A stretch of 64,000 bases of DNA, from NCBI GenBank assembly GCA_017516285.1, contig JAFXDD010000009.1:1-64000 (forward strand), in the 5' to 3' direction. The position numbers were made by a program, and so were the translations under genes. This document shows, piece by piece, positions 51,254 through 62,439 of the stretch (its first letter is position 1; each line of letters begins with the position of its first letter). The notes under the pieces were generated by a model. It ran no database searches, was not told the DNA's origin, and was given only the letters and a program-made list of their open reading frames with translations. Source of the stretch: Lachnospiraceae bacterium. GTDB taxonomy: Bacteria; Bacillota_A; Clostridia; Lachnospirales; Lachnospiraceae.

Positions 51254-52580
51254 AAATCATTTCCTCTTGAAGCTTTGGTTTTCTCTTAGGGATTTTCAAA
51301 TATATGCCCTGTACAATAAAAAATACAAAAATAGTTGCCATAACAGAACTGCCGCCGTAACTGATAAAGGGCAGGGTGACACCGGTCAAAGGAATGAGCT
51401 TAACGCCACCACCCACTGTCAGAAAAATCTGTACTCCATAGGCTACGGCAAGTCCCGTACAAACCAGCTTGTAAAATCTGTTTTCGGCACGTATTCCTAT
51501 TTGCATAATCATAAAAAAGGATAAAAAGCAAATAACAATCAGGATTATCCCAAATAATATTCCCATTTCCTCACATATTGCAGAAAAAATCATATCATCC
51601 TCTACATACGGAATAGCCTTTGGATTGCCGTTAAACAAACCTACACCAAATAATCCTCCCGAAGAGATTGCAAACAAGGATTGTGCAATTTGATAACCGG
51701 AACCGTCAATATAAGCAAACGGATCCTGCCACGCTGTCACGCGATACTGAATATGCGGGAATACATAATACGCCGCAATAGAGCCCATAGTGCCGATAAT
51801 CATTCCTGCCAACAAAATAATATAGCTGTCCGTGGCTATAAATAACATCAAAAGATATGTAACACCAAATATCAACGCAGCACCTAAGTCTTTGGATGCA
51901 GCCAATATCAATATATACCCACCGGCCACGGCTGCCGACAAAAAAATCCTGATTATATTTGTTTTTTCAAATAGAAAAGACGCAATAAAAAATACAAATA
52001 TAATTTTTACAAACTCTGACGGTTGAAAGGACACTCCATATATAGAGAAGGAAATCTTGGAGCCGTTAGTAATTTCACCCAGTATATATACGGCGGCTAA
52101 TAAACCAAACCCCAAAAAACCATACACTAACCACCCTTTATTTAAAACCTTTATCTTTTCAATAATAACCGGAATAGTCAGTGCAATTAAAAAACCTACT
52201 CCGGCAATTACTACCTGCCTTACTGCCTTGGCGAAAGACAGACGTGATATAATAATAAATCCGGTACCAAGCAGAAAACACATATTATGCAGCAAAAGTC
52301 TGTTTGCCTTTTCATAAACAATGGGTGTAATTGACAAAACAGAAAAAAGTAATATCTGCACAACACCATATAACAATACATATTTTACATTTCTGGTCTG
52401 GAAGCACATCGTACAATAGCACATAAACTGTACTGCAAATAAATAAAGTTTTTGTCTGATATAGCACCATTTTCTGCGCTTTTGGGACCTGCAGACAAAA
52501 CATAAACAACCATCCAAGGCAAAAAAAGCGCTGAATAATAATGCAAGGTATTTTGTTAATTCTGATAAAATAAATTCCAT
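51228..52580 (-). CDS. FtsW/RodA/SpoVE family peptidoglycan polymerase
   Basis: A SEDS glycosyltransferase that polymerises lipid II. The 450-residue protein has about ten helices. Family motifs are QPSEFVKIIFVFFIASFLFE, SKDLGAALIFGVTYLLMLF, RVTAWQDPFAYIDGSGYQIA, then EDDMIFSAICEEMGILFG and LPLTG-type block IPLTGVTLPFISYGGSS near 410. The ATG at 52580 follows TAGGAG by 6 bases. It overlaps its PBP partner, as is usual for SEDS-PBP pairs. Confidence 0.93.
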   Translation of the reverse strand: MEFILSELTKYLALLFSAFFALDGCLCFVCRSQKRRKWCYIRQKLYLFAVQFMCYCTMCFQTRNVKYVLLYGVVQILLFSVLSITPIVYEKANRLLLHNMCFLLGTGFIIISRLSFAKAVRQVVIAGVGFLIALTIPVIIEKIKVLNKGWLVYGFLGFGLLAAVYILGEITNGSKISFSIYGVSFQPSEFVKIIFVFFIASFLFEKTNIIRIFLSAAVAGGYILILAASKDLGAALIFGVTYLLMLFIATDSYIILLAGMIIGTMGSIAAYYVFPHIQYRVTAWQDPFAYIDGSGYQIAQSLFAISSGGLFGVGLFNGNPKAIPYVEDDMIFSAICEEMGILFGIILIVICFLSFFMIMQIGIRAENRFYKLVCTGLAVAYGVQIFLTVGGGVKLIPLTGVTLPFISYGGSSVMATIFVFFIVQGIYLKIPKRKPKLQEEMIYETGKQAD

Positions 52581-52587
52581 ATTACTC

Positions 52588-54768
52588 CTACTCAACCTGC
52601 CTGTTTTCATGGGCAGTGGTGTACTCCTTAACAGGAAATTCACTTTGAATATCCTGTATCCAATTTAGGTAATAATCCAGGACAGACTTCATTTCATGGT
52701 TGTTTTCTATGCTGAACTGAAGTCTATATAACCCCGGTAATGATTTGCTGTATTTTTTGTGCAAAGAAAGCGGTACACTGTTGTAAATAATATTGTAACA
52801 ATGTTTACAATTTGTTATGGCGGTAAACATTTTGTCATAGCGATCCTTCAAGCCGGCTCGATGAACCTTGTCCTGCTTCGAAGACTGACATACTGCATTC
52901 GTTTTGTAGATACAGTTTGCAGTAACCATCAAAGGAATATAACCGTAAATAATCTGCTCCGTGCATTGACTTCGAAGCACACGATGCTCCTTTGCATTCA
53001 ACTCAATAGGAAGCGTTATTTGCTGCACATATGACTGCAATGCTCTTTTCGCCTCCAGATTCCAACAATAAACAGAAGCATCTGTAATAACAGTAAAAGG
53101 ATAAGTGGCTTGCAGCTGCTTTAACATTGCCAACTCTTCTACATTTCTGACAAGAACATGAAAAATCCCTGCGTGAAACATTTTTTCAAGGTATTTTTTC
53201 ATTTCTGCAATATCTTTATTGCGTAAAATATAAGGCATGGCATATGCAATTTGTATATCTGTCGCGTATTCACCTGACAAATAGGCATCCATAGCTTCAT
53301 CCTCCAGATACATTAAATGTATCTTTCCTAATAGCTCATGGGTAAATAATGAATCAAGCTGCTCTTTCGTTTTAAGCAAAATAGTAAGATTGGTGTTTCT
53401 TTTTTCTTCATACTTTAATACTTCTTCTTGAGAGCCAGTATTTTCAATAGGCTTTCTGAGACAAATTTCAGGAAACATATTATGGATGATTGCATCCTCT
53501 AATTTCTCTAACGCTTCTCTGCGAAGTGCATTCAATATACCGTTAGGCAAAAATGCGTTTCCTTGTATAGAAACTTCCATATCCGCAAGCACAAAGTGTG
53601 TATTTCCCAGCTTATTCAATTGCTTGGAAACAGTCTCCTCTGTAGCAGGCGCGTTATGAGCCTTTTCCACAATAGGACCATTCACCGTAACACTGATGCC
53701 ATCTTCCGTGCATACTGTCAGTACACTTTCCTGCCCGACTTCAAAATAACCATACATTGAGATTGGCTCCTTTTGCGTATATCCCAGATATTTCTGTCTG
53801 ATATCCGCCAAAATACTATCCTCCAAGCCACTGTAACTGGGAGCATCATGGGTTACCATTTCCTTGCCATTATGTTTGAATAAATATCCATCGTGCAGCT
53901 CACTACGCATATATAAATGCTCCAAGACATAACGGTCTTTGTCTGAAATCCTAAGAAGCTTGTCAGGATGCTTATAATAATTATCAATATATTTTCGATA
54001 TAATGCAGTGACGCCGGCAGCATACTCACTACGCTTCATACGACCTTCAATTTTAAAAGAATCCATCCCCGCCTTAATCAAATCAGGTATGTGCTCAATC
54101 GTACACATATCCTTCAGACTTAACGTATACGTATTCTGTGAATGAGCCTCCTGTACGGATACCTGATATGGCAGCCTACAAGGCTGAGCGCACTTGCCTC
54201 TATTACCGCTTCGTCCACCTAAAATGCTGCTCATAAGACACATTCCGGAATAACAATAACACATGGCACCATGTATAAAACATTCCACCTCTATACCTGC
54301 ATCACGAACAGCCTTTAATTCAGCAAGACTAAGTTCCCTGGCCGGTACCACTCTGGAAATCCCCCATTCTCTGCAAAGAGATACAAACTGAGGCCCGGTA
54401 ACAGCCATTTGCGTACTGGCATGCAGCTCCATATACGGAAAATGCTCTCGTAAAAACTTAAGCACACCAAAATCCTGAATAATCACACCATCCAATCCTG
54501 CCAGATAAAAAGGCTTTACATAATCATATATTTCAGAAAACTCCGATTCTTTAATCAATGTATTTAAAGTCAAATAAACACGTCTGCCAAACAAATGGGC
54601 ATACCGGATGCAGTCACAAAGAGTGTCTGTATCAAAATTATCCGCAAATGCTCTTGCAGAAAATTTTTCACCACCAACATAAACAGCATCTGCGCCTGCG
54701 TTTATAGCCCCTATAAAACTGTCATAATTGCCTGCCGGAGCTAAAAGCTCAACTTTATGGGATGTCAT
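52588..54768 (-). CDS. U32 family peptidase with DUF3656 (RlhA/YrrO-like)
   Basis: A 726-residue U32 protein. Members such as RlhA and TrhP take part in RNA hydroxylation rather than proteolysis. The diagnostic block is ELLAPAGNYDSFIGAINAGA and DAVYVGGEKFSARAFADNF, followed by VECFIHGAMCYCYSGMCLMS and RSGNRGKCAQPCRLPYQV, which has Cys residues that could bind a cluster. The DUF3656 domain covers the region from about 380. It lies just upstream of the SEDS gene with a 7-base gap and is preceded by a terminator behind zapA. Confidence 0.92.
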   Translation of the reverse strand: MTSHKVELLAPAGNYDSFIGAINAGADAVYVGGEKFSARAFADNFDTDTLCDCIRYAHLFGRRVYLTLNTLIKESEFSEIYDYVKPFYLAGLDGVIIQDFGVLKFLREHFPYMELHASTQMAVTGPQFVSLCREWGISRVVPARELSLAELKAVRDAGIEVECFIHGAMCYCYSGMCLMSSILGGRSGNRGKCAQPCRLPYQVSVQEAHSQNTYTLSLKDMCTIEHIPDLIKAGMDSFKIEGRMKRSEYAAGVTALYRKYIDNYYKHPDKLLRISDKDRYVLEHLYMRSELHDGYLFKHNGKEMVTHDAPSYSGLEDSILADIRQKYLGYTQKEPISMYGYFEVGQESVLTVCTEDGISVTVNGPIVEKAHNAPATEETVSKQLNKLGNTHFVLADMEVSIQGNAFLPNGILNALRREALEKLEDAIIHNMFPEICLRKPIENTGSQEEVLKYEEKRNTNLTILLKTKEQLDSLFTHELLGKIHLMYLEDEAMDAYLSGEYATDIQIAYAMPYILRNKDIAEMKKYLEKMFHAGIFHVLVRNVEELAMLKQLQATYPFTVITDASVYCWNLEAKRALQSYVQQITLPIELNAKEHRVLRSQCTEQIIYGYIPLMVTANCIYKTNAVCQSSKQDKVHRAGLKDRYDKMFTAITNCKHCYNIIYNSVPLSLHKKYSKSLPGLYRLQFSIENNHEMKSVLDYYLNWIQDIQSEFPVKEYTTAHENRQVE

Positions 54769-54791
54769 CTAATATCCTCCGAAGTATCCTT

Positions 54792-54834
54792 AAAATAAAA
54801 CGTGCAAACCCTTTATAAAACAAAGGGATTGCAC
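54792..54834 (-). terminator. Terminator of zapA
   Basis: On the minus strand GTGCAATCCCTTT pairs with AAAGGGTTTGCAC (arms 54822-54834 and 54802-54814) with one mismatch and a 7-base loop. The T-rich stretch GTTTTATTTT follows. Confidence 0.82.
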
Positions 54835-54841
54835 TACAATA

Positions 54842-55249
54842 TTAAATCACTGAGTTCTTTTGTATGTTATCTAAACGGGCGATTCGGGCTTTTGCTTCCT
54901 GATACTTTTTCTCAACAAGCTTAGCACTTGCTTCTAAATTCTCATACTTAACCTGCATAGTTACCAAAGAATTTTTAAGCTTCTCCAGTTCGACTGACTG
55001 TTCTTCCATTTTACGCATCTGGATAGATAATTTTTCTCTGCATTTAAAATAATCATCTGCAATATTTAATTGCAACAAAACATGCTGCATATCCATAGAC
55101 TGCGCCCTGAACGCTAAATTCTCTGAAAATTCCGCATATTTGTTCTCTATGTATGAGCCCACACTTTTTAAGTATTCACCGGACTCTTCTCCACATAACG
55201 TATAAGATTTACCTGCCAAGGTAATATTAAAGCTATTTTTCTTTTCCAT
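54842..55249 (-). CDS. zapA: Cell division protein ZapA
   Basis: A 135-residue protein that bundles FtsZ filaments at mid-cell. The N-terminal ZapA domain has FNITLAGKSYTLCGEESGEY and a helix with EYLKSVGSYIENKYAEFSEN; residues 60-130 form a long coiled coil (KLSIQMRKMEEQSVELEKLK). It has its own promoter within the end of ruvB. Confidence 0.88.
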   Translation of the reverse strand: MEKKNSFNITLAGKSYTLCGEESGEYLKSVGSYIENKYAEFSENLAFRAQSMDMQHVLLQLNIADDYFKCREKLSIQMRKMEEQSVELEKLKNSLVTMQVKYENLEASAKLVEKKYQEAKARIARLDNIQKNSVI

Positions 55250-55278
55250 AATGCAGCCACGCTCCTTTGTATAAGAAG

Positions 55279-55307
55279 AGTATACAAAAAAGAGAATTAT
55301 TTTTCAA
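55279..55307 (-). promoter_or_regulatory. Promoter of zapA
   Basis: On the minus strand: TTGAAA (55302-55307), a 17-base spacer and TATACT (55279-55284). It overlaps the ruvB stop codon. Confidence 0.75.
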
Positions 55308-56289
55308 TACCAAGATGACGAAAAGCTAAATCTGTAGCCATTCTTCCCTTAGGAGTACGATTTAAAAGCCCGTTTTGAATTAAATAAGGCTCATAAACAT
55401 CCTCGATAGTACCTGCATCCTCACCAATAGCAGCTGATAATGTATCAAGTCCTACCGGACCTCCCCCGAATTTATAAATAATTGTTTCCAGAATACTCCT
55501 ATCCAGGTGGTCCAAGCCCAGCTTATCCACATCCATCAAATCCAACGCTTCATGCGCAACATGCTCTGTAATAATGCCGTCATATCTCACTTGTGCAAAA
55601 TCTCTGACACGTTTTAATATACGATTAGCCAAACGAGGTGTGCCTCTGCTTCTGCGTGCAAGCTCTACGGCACCCTTTTCGTCAATCTCCACACCCAAAA
55701 TCCTTGCGGAATGCTTAATAATCAGCTTTAACTGGTTAATACTATAAAACTCTAAATGATGTATGATGCCAAAACGATCACGTAACGGAGCAGTCAAAAG
55801 ACCTGCCCTGGTGGTGGCACCAACTAATGTGAAATGCGGCAAATCCAATCGTATAGAACGGGCACTGGCTCCTTTACCAATCATTATATCGATAGCATAA
55901 TCTTCCATGGCAGGATAAAGAACCTCTTCCACCTGCCTGTTTAACCTGTGAATTTCATCTACAAAAAGGATATCTCCCTCCTGCAGATTGTTTAAAATTG
56001 CTGCCATTTCACCGGGCTTTTCAATGGCAGGTCCACTGGTTACCTTGCAATGAACACCCATTTCGTTAGCTATAATATTGGCCAGCGTAGTCTTACCTAA
56101 GCCCGGAGGTCCATAGAATAACACATGATCCAGACTGTCCCCACGATTTCTGGCCGCATCAATATATATTTTCAAGGTATCTTTTACTTTATCCTGACCA
56201 ATATAATCACGTAAAAACTGCGGTCGCAAAGAACCCTCTATTTTGATATCCTCTTCCTGAATAGTTGTTTCAATAATTCTTTTGGTCAT
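55297..56289 (-). CDS. ruvB: Holliday junction branch migration helicase RuvB
   Basis: The AAA+ motor that moves Holliday junctions with RuvA; resolution is by RecU in this group. The 330-residue protein has [20 protein letters not shown] at the start, Walker [20 protein letters not shown] near 59-77, Walker [21 protein letters not shown], sensor 1 [20 protein letters not shown] and the C-terminal [20 protein letters not shown]. It follows ruvA by 8 bases. Confidence 0.98.
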   Translation of the reverse strand: MTKRIIETTIQEEDIKIEGSLRPQFLRDYIGQDKVKDTLKIYIDAARNRGDSLDHVLFYGPPGLGKTTLANIIANEMGVHCKVTSGPAIEKPGEMAAILNNLQEGDILFVDEIHRLNRQVEEVLYPAMEDYAIDIMIGKGASARSIRLDLPHFTLVGATTRAGLLTAPLRDRFGIIHHLEFYSINQLKLIIKHSARILGVEIDEKGAVELARRSRGTPRLANRILKRVRDFAQVRYDGIITEHVAHEALDLMDVDKLGLDHLDRSILETIIYKFGGGPVGLDTLSAAIGEDAGTIEDVYEPYLIQNGLLNRTPKGRMATDLAFRHLGIEK

Positions 56290-56297
56290 GATTTACC

Positions 56298-56903
56298 TCA
56301 AAACAAATTTTTTAATGCTGCCTTCAATACCGCCTCAACATCCATGTCCGCTGCATTCTCGATGGCCTTCACTGCCTTTAATGCATCCGTTCCGGAATAG
56401 CCAAGAGCCACCAGTGCCTCTACTGCTTCCTTACAATGATCCTCACTCACATCTGCGGTCAAACGTACACCGTGAATCTCTCTGCTTACCAGGGTGTCTT
56501 CTACAGAAATCTTGTCCTTCAGCTCCAGTATAAGACGCTGTGCTATCTTCTGCCCGATACCCGGCGCCTTAGCAATAGCCTTGGCATCTCCGGAAATAAT
56601 AGCAAACCTAAGCGCCTCTGCATCCATAACAGAAAGAATAGACATACCACCCTTAGGACCAATACCACTGACAGTAATACATTTTTTGAAAATCTCTAAA
56701 TCCTCATGACTCAAAAAACCATATAACCAAATAGCATCCTCTCGTACACTGGTATAGGTATAAAGCTGCACCTCTTCACCAAGCTGCGGCAGAAATGCAA
56801 TACTGGCCGGAGAAAGCAAAATACGATATCCAACGTCATGAACATCTAATATAATACTGTCCTCGCCTATATAAGTAAGCTTCCCTTTAAAATATGCGTA
56901 CAT
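56298..56903 (-). CDS. ruvA: Holliday junction branch migration protein RuvA
   Basis: Binds the four-way junction as a tetramer and loads RuvB. The 201-residue protein begins MYAYFKGKLTYIGEDSIILD, has the acidic-pin OB fold, the helix-hairpin-helix ITVSGIGPKGGMSILSVMDA and KAPGIGQKIAQRLILELKDK, and a C-terminal RuvB-binding domain (EAVEALVALGYSGTDALKAV). The ATG at 56903 follows AAAGGAG by 8 bases. Confidence 0.97.
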   Translation of the reverse strand: MYAYFKGKLTYIGEDSIILDVHDVGYRILLSPASIAFLPQLGEEVQLYTYTSVREDAIWLYGFLSHEDLEIFKKCITVSGIGPKGGMSILSVMDAEALRFAIISGDAKAIAKAPGIGQKIAQRLILELKDKISVEDTLVSREIHGVRLTADVSEDHCKEAVEALVALGYSGTDALKAVKAIENAADMDVEAVLKAALKNLF

Positions 56904-57009
56904 ATCCTGCTCCTTTACGTATTTACATTGCACATCCTGTACAAACACACATTCTGAAATTCACCTTATGTTACATACATTGTATCATAATCGAACATAT
57001 GTTTCAAGC

Positions 57010-58380
57010 CTATTTTGCATCCGGAAAGGATTTTTTTAACATTTTAAATACTACAATCAAGCATAACAGATGTACTGATGAAGTAATTAACCAGGTGACC
57101 GGGTAAGACATATACAAAACATCCAAGGTATTAAAATGTTTAAATATTGTCATAATCCAAATAATTCTCAACAGACAGGCTCCGCTCAAAGATACTATCA
57201 TAGGCAAAACAACATATCCCATACCTCTTAGCACCCCTAACAAAACCTCCATTACACCACACAAAAAATAAAATGTACAAATATACTTTATTCGTAATAA
57301 ACCATACTGCATCTCCGCCTCTGTAGTGCCATATAAAGTCAAAAGTGGCTTATCAAATAAAATCACTGCATTACCCAGCACCAAACCAACTATAACAACC
57401 AAACCGACGCATATGAAAGAAATTCTTTTAATACGCCCAATTTTGCCTGCACCATAATTTTGTCCTGTAAAGCTTAGTCCGGTTTGATAAAACGCGTTCA
57501 TACCGGTATAAACAAGACCTTCCACATTGGATGCTGCGGTATTTCCGGCTACGGCATTCGCTCCAAAGCTGTTGATAGAAGACTGTATCAATACATTGGA
57601 AAAAGAAAACAAGCATGACTGGATACCCGCCGGCAATCCAATTCGGAGTAATTTAAACAGCTTATCCTTCGTAATTCTAATTTCACTTGGTATCAGCTTA
57701 TAATCTCCCTCAGACCTTATTAGCGCACGCAACAACAAGCTTGTGGAAACTGCCTGACTTAATACGGTGCCTAACGCAACACCTGCAGTACCAATACTCA
57801 TATATTTTACAAATAATACATTTAAGCCAACATTCAAAACACCTGCTATGCAAAGATAGTACAGTGGCCGCTTGGTATCTCCGACTGCTCTGAGAATCGC
57901 ACTGCCAAAATTATACAACATAATGATAGGCATACCTGCAAAATAAATCTGCATATATGTGACTGCGTCCTTCAAAAGCTCTTTTGGAGTATCCATCAAC
58001 ACCAAAATCGGTCTGGAGCAAAAGAAACCCACAAAAATCAATGCAATACCGCCAATAACAGAAACAGCTATAGCTGTATGAACCGTTTCTTTCAGTGCTT
58101 TCTGTTGCTTCCCACCATAAAAGCGAGCCACCAGAACATTTACACCGGCAGATAACCCTATAAATAGATTTACCATTAAATTAACTAAGGATGAGGTGCT
58201 TCCAACAGAAGCCATGGCATTACTGCCTGCAAACTGACCAACAATTATTAAATCTACTGCATTAAAAGTCAGCTGCAACATACCTGATACCATAAGTGGG
58301 AATGCATAAACAATCATTTTTCCCAACAAAGGACCATTAATCATATCCATTTCATATTTTTGAGACTTTGACCTATTCAT
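57010..58380 (-). CDS. MATE family efflux transporter
   Basis: A cation-coupled multidrug or metabolite exporter of 456 residues with twelve helices. The family beginning is MINGPLLGKMIVYAFPLMVS, then LTFNAVDLIIVGQFAGSNAM and LMVNLFIGLSAGVNVLVARF; the second half repeats GLPAGIQSCLFSFSNVLIQS. The start is uncertain: an ATG at 58380 has a poor ribosome-binding site, and another ATG lies 10 codons later. It is in the gap between ruvA and the ilv operon and faces the same way as both. Confidence 0.9.
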   Translation of the reverse strand: MNRSKSQKYEMDMINGPLLGKMIVYAFPLMVSGMLQLTFNAVDLIIVGQFAGSNAMASVGSTSSLVNLMVNLFIGLSAGVNVLVARFYGGKQQKALKETVHTAIAVSVIGGIALIFVGFFCSRPILVLMDTPKELLKDAVTYMQIYFAGMPIIMLYNFGSAILRAVGDTKRPLYYLCIAGVLNVGLNVLFVKYMSIGTAGVALGTVLSQAVSTSLLLRALIRSEGDYKLIPSEIRITKDKLFKLLRIGLPAGIQSCLFSFSNVLIQSSINSFGANAVAGNTAASNVEGLVYTGMNAFYQTGLSFTGQNYGAGKIGRIKRISFICVGLVVIVGLVLGNAVILFDKPLLTLYGTTEAEMQYGLLRIKYICTFYFLCGVMEVLLGVLRGMGYVVLPMIVSLSGACLLRIIWIMTIFKHFNTLDVLYMSYPVTWLITSSVHLLCLIVVFKMLKKSFPDAK

Positions 58381-58445
58381 ATCTTTTACCCAAAGCAATA
58401 TGTTATTATGCTTTCAAATGAACTAAGATTTTAAAATAATTCCGT

Positions 58446-58473
58446 CAAAAAGGGACGGCAAAAACCATCCCTT
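58446..58473 (-). terminator. Terminator of the ilv operon
   Basis: On the minus strand AAGGGATGG (58465-58473) pairs with CCGTCCCTT (58450-58458), 9 bp with one wobble pair and a 6-base loop, then a run of five T. Confidence 0.9.
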
Positions 58474-58484
58474 ATTTGGTAAAA

Positions 58485-59537
<1,053 letters not shown>

Positions 59538-59551
59538 TTAATTAACTTAAA

Positions 59552-60055
59552 TTAATCTTCTATCACAACAATGTTGTCATGACCTCGGCTTAGTCCCGCA
59601 ATACCTGTTCTGGCAAGCTCAAGAATCTCGTAATTCTCAACCATTTTCAAAAAGGCTTCTATTTTGGACTGTGCGCCCGTAAGCTCCATCATAATACTCT
59701 CTGTGCTGACGTCAATGACCTTTGCACGGAAAATATCACAAATAGACATAATACCCTGTCTATCATCGGCAGTAGCTCTGACTTTAATCAATGCAAGCTC
59801 TCTGTACACACTGTCATCAGGCTTTAACTCCTTGATATGACGGACATCTACAAGCTTGGCGACCTGCTTTTCAATTTGCTCCAAAATCACATCATCTCCA
59901 CTTGCTACAATGGTGATACGCGTAAACCTTGGATCTGCAGTTACACCGGCTGTAATGCTCTCAATATTATAACCTCTTCGACTAAACAAACCGGAAATTC
60001 GGCTTAATACACCGGCTGTATTGTCTACTATAAGCTGAAAGACTTTCTTTTGCAT
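59552..60055 (-). CDS. ilvN: Acetolactate synthase small subunit, paralogue 2
   Basis: A 167-residue regulatory subunit. The N-terminal ACT domain is VFQLIVDNTAGVLSRISGLF, then SRRGYNIESITAGVTADPRF and TRITIVASGDDVILEQIEKQ; the C-terminal ALS-SS domain covers 85-160 (VSTESIMMELTGAQSKIEAF and ARTGIAGLSRG). It keeps the Gly and Asn residues that bind valine in IlvH. It is 62 bases after the other small-subunit gene and 56 before ilvC. Confidence 0.95.
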   Translation of the reverse strand: MQKKVFQLIVDNTAGVLSRISGLFSRRGYNIESITAGVTADPRFTRITIVASGDDVILEQIEKQVAKLVDVRHIKELKPDDSVYRELALIKVRATADDRQGIMSICDIFRAKVIDVSTESIMMELTGAQSKIEAFLKMVENYEILELARTGIAGLSRGHDNIVVIED

Positions 60056-60117
60056 AAAAATCTCCTTTGTCTTAAATTAAACTTTAAAAACAATTTTATC
60101 AATTGTCACGCAATATG

Positions 60118-60603
60118 TCAATCTAAATCGGAACATTTTGGTAAAGCTAATGTTCCTGTTCTGGCAACCTCTACCACACTGACAGATTTCATCATAGACA
60201 TAAACAACTGAATTTTTTCCGGAATATCGCAAATCTGAATAACCATCTGGCTCTTACTCATATCTACAATTTCAGCCTTTAAAATATCACAAATCTCCAT
60301 GATATCTCTGCGGTTATTACGATTGTATTTAACTTTAATGAGCATTAATTCCCTGCTGATACTGTGGTCTTCATTAAATGTCTTTACTTTAATAACATCA
60401 ATCTTCTTGTTCAGCTGCTTTTCAATCTGCTCAATGGTTCGCTGGTCACCGGAACTGACAATGGTCATACAGGATACCATAGGGTCATCCGTCTCACCTA
60501 CTGCCAAAGAATCTATATTGTAACAACGGCGGCTGAATAAGCCTGCTACCTTACACAAAACACCGGAACGGTTTTCTACTAAAACGGAATATATACGCTT
60601 CAT
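60118..60603 (-). CDS. ilvN: Acetolactate synthase small subunit, paralogue 1
   Basis: A 161-residue protein of the same family as the next gene: VLVENRSGVLCKVAGLFSRR, then CYNIDSLAVGETDDPMVSCM and TIVSSGDQRTIEQIEKQLNK in the ACT domain, and MVIQICDIPEKIQLFMSMMK and VARTGTLALPK at the end. It begins 13 bases after ilvB. It is clearly diverged from paralogue 2, so the two probably differ in inhibitor response or partner. Confidence 0.93.
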   Translation of the reverse strand: MKRIYSVLVENRSGVLCKVAGLFSRRCYNIDSLAVGETDDPMVSCMTIVSSGDQRTIEQIEKQLNKKIDVIKVKTFNEDHSISRELMLIKVKYNRNNRRDIMEICDILKAEIVDMSKSQMVIQICDIPEKIQLFMSMMKSVSVVEVARTGTLALPKCSDLD

Positions 60604-60616
60604 ACTGCCATCCCTC

Positions 60617-62236
60617 CTAATTCGCTACTAAGTCCATCGGATCAATGATACATTCCAAAATCATGGAAGTATCTTCCGCAAGAAACTCATCAATAATCTG
60701 CTCACATGCATCCATATTCTCCAATCTAAGGAACGGAATGTTATAAGCCTTGGACAGCTGTGCCAAATCCGGACTTCCGGACAAATCAATCATACTGTAG
60801 TTATCCTTATAGGTAAAGTGCTGATACTCTCTGACCATACCTAATACCGCATTTTTAAGCACAACTATTTTAACAGGAATCTGATGCTGACACATTGTGG
60901 CAAGTTCCATCATGGACATTTGGAAAGAGCCGTCCCCACAAACTGCTATAACCTGACGTTCAGGTGCTGCTACCTTGGCGCCCATGGCGGCCGGAATGGA
61001 ATACCCCATAGTACCCATACCACCACTTGTCATAAACTGCCCTTTTTTTACAATATGATAGCCACAGGACCAAATCTGGTTCTGCCCTACGTCAGCCACG
61101 TAAACGGCGTCATCCTGCATTTTCTCTGAAAGCCTTGTAATAAGTGCTGCCGGGTCTACAAAGGCCGGATTCGGGTTTCTGCGAGGCTTCATGGATGCCT
61201 TGCTTGCATTTAAGCTTTCAATCCATTCTGCAGTATTGCAGGTAAAATCAACATGATTAAAATCTTCAAAAATATGCTTCGCATCACCTACTAACGGAAT
61301 ACTCGCTCCGGCATTTTTACCGATTTCAGCAGGGTCAACATCAATATGAACTAAAACCTTGTCCTTGGTAATAAGTCCCGGCTGGCTGACAGCTCTGTCT
61401 GCCACTCTGGCTCCCACCATAATTAATAAGTCTGACTCATTCATAGCCTTATTGGCATAAGGCTTGCCATTATTACCTACCATACCAAAATACAACGGAT
61501 GCTCCGTAGGCATTGCACTGATGCCCATCATAGTAGAAACAACCGGTATCTGATGCTTTTCTGAAAAAGCACGCAATTCTTCTCTTGCTTCACTTAATAA
61601 TACCCCGCCGCCGGCGCAAATAATCGGTTTGCGAGACTGCTCCAAAGCCTTTGCAACCTTCTTAATCTGAAGCATGTTGCCTTTTACGGTAGGCTTATAA
61701 GTACGCATATTAATTTCTTCCGGATATGTAAAATTCTTTAGCTCAGCATTCTGAATATCTATCGGTACATCAATAAGCACAGGTCCTTTTCTGCCTGTAT
61801 TAGCAATATAAAAAGCTTCCTTAAAAATCTGAGGGATATCCTCTACATGCTTTACCAGATAGCTATACTTCACAAACGATTCTACCGCACCGGTAATATC
61901 AGCTTCCTGAAAAACATCTCGTCCTAATAATTCACTATTAACCTGACCTGTAATACATACTAACGGAATGCTATCTGCATAAGCAGTTGCTATACCTGTT
62001 ATTACATTCGTTGCGCCCGGACCGCTGGTAACAGCACAAACGCCGGGTCTGCCGCTAATTCTGGCCTGACCGCTTGCTGCATGAGCAGCATTTTGCTCAG
62101 TACGAATAAGTATAGACTGAATGTCGGAATTTAAAATACTATTATAAAACGGGCAAATTGCAACACCCGGATAACCATACACATGGGTAACACCTTCCGC
62201 CTCAAGGCATTTAATAATCGCATCAGCACCTTTCAT
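60617..62236 (-). CDS. ilvB: Acetolactate synthase large subunit
   Basis: A thiamine diphosphate enzyme that condenses pyruvate with pyruvate or 2-oxobutyrate. The 539-residue protein has the catalytic Glu in LIRTEQNAAHAASGQARISG, FAD-binding central domain and the TPP motif VCGDGSFQMSMMELATMCQH ending in KNAVLGMVREYQ. It is first in the operon; the ATG follows GAGGAGGG by 5 bases. The promoter is at 62265-62293 and the leader is about 22 bases, so no T-box or peptide attenuator is possible. Confidence 0.97.
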   Translation of the reverse strand: MKGADAIIKCLEAEGVTHVYGYPGVAICPFYNSILNSDIQSILIRTEQNAAHAASGQARISGRPGVCAVTSGPGATNVITGIATAYADSIPLVCITGQVNSELLGRDVFQEADITGAVESFVKYSYLVKHVEDIPQIFKEAFYIANTGRKGPVLIDVPIDIQNAELKNFTYPEEINMRTYKPTVKGNMLQIKKVAKALEQSRKPIICAGGGVLLSEAREELRAFSEKHQIPVVSTMMGISAMPTEHPLYFGMVGNNGKPYANKAMNESDLLIMVGARVADRAVSQPGLITKDKVLVHIDVDPAEIGKNAGASIPLVGDAKHIFEDFNHVDFTCNTAEWIESLNASKASMKPRRNPNPAFVDPAALITRLSEKMQDDAVYVADVGQNQIWSCGYHIVKKGQFMTSGGMGTMGYSIPAAMGAKVAAPERQVIAVCGDGSFQMSMMELATMCQHQIPVKIVVLKNAVLGMVREYQHFTYKDNYSMIDLSGSPDLAQLSKAYNIPFLRLENMDACEQIIDEFLAEDTSMILECIIDPMDLVAN

Positions 62237-62264
62237 ACGTGCCCTCCTCTATGACTTTTTGTTG

Positions 62265-62293
62265 ATAATACCACAAATCCGAAAAAAACACAA
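62265..62293 (-). promoter_or_regulatory. Promoter of the ilv operon
   Basis: On the minus strand: TTGTGT (62288-62293), a 17-base spacer and TATTAT (62265-62270). Confidence 0.65.
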
Positions 62294-62439
62294 CCAAAAT
62301 CAATTTTTAAACTAATAACATCAAGAAATATTAAAATACATCAAGTAAAAATAAATAACTTTAAGATTTTTTGAATATACTTGCCGAAAATATCACAATA
62401 TGGTAAATTAATATAAATACGATATCAAAGGAAAAACAT

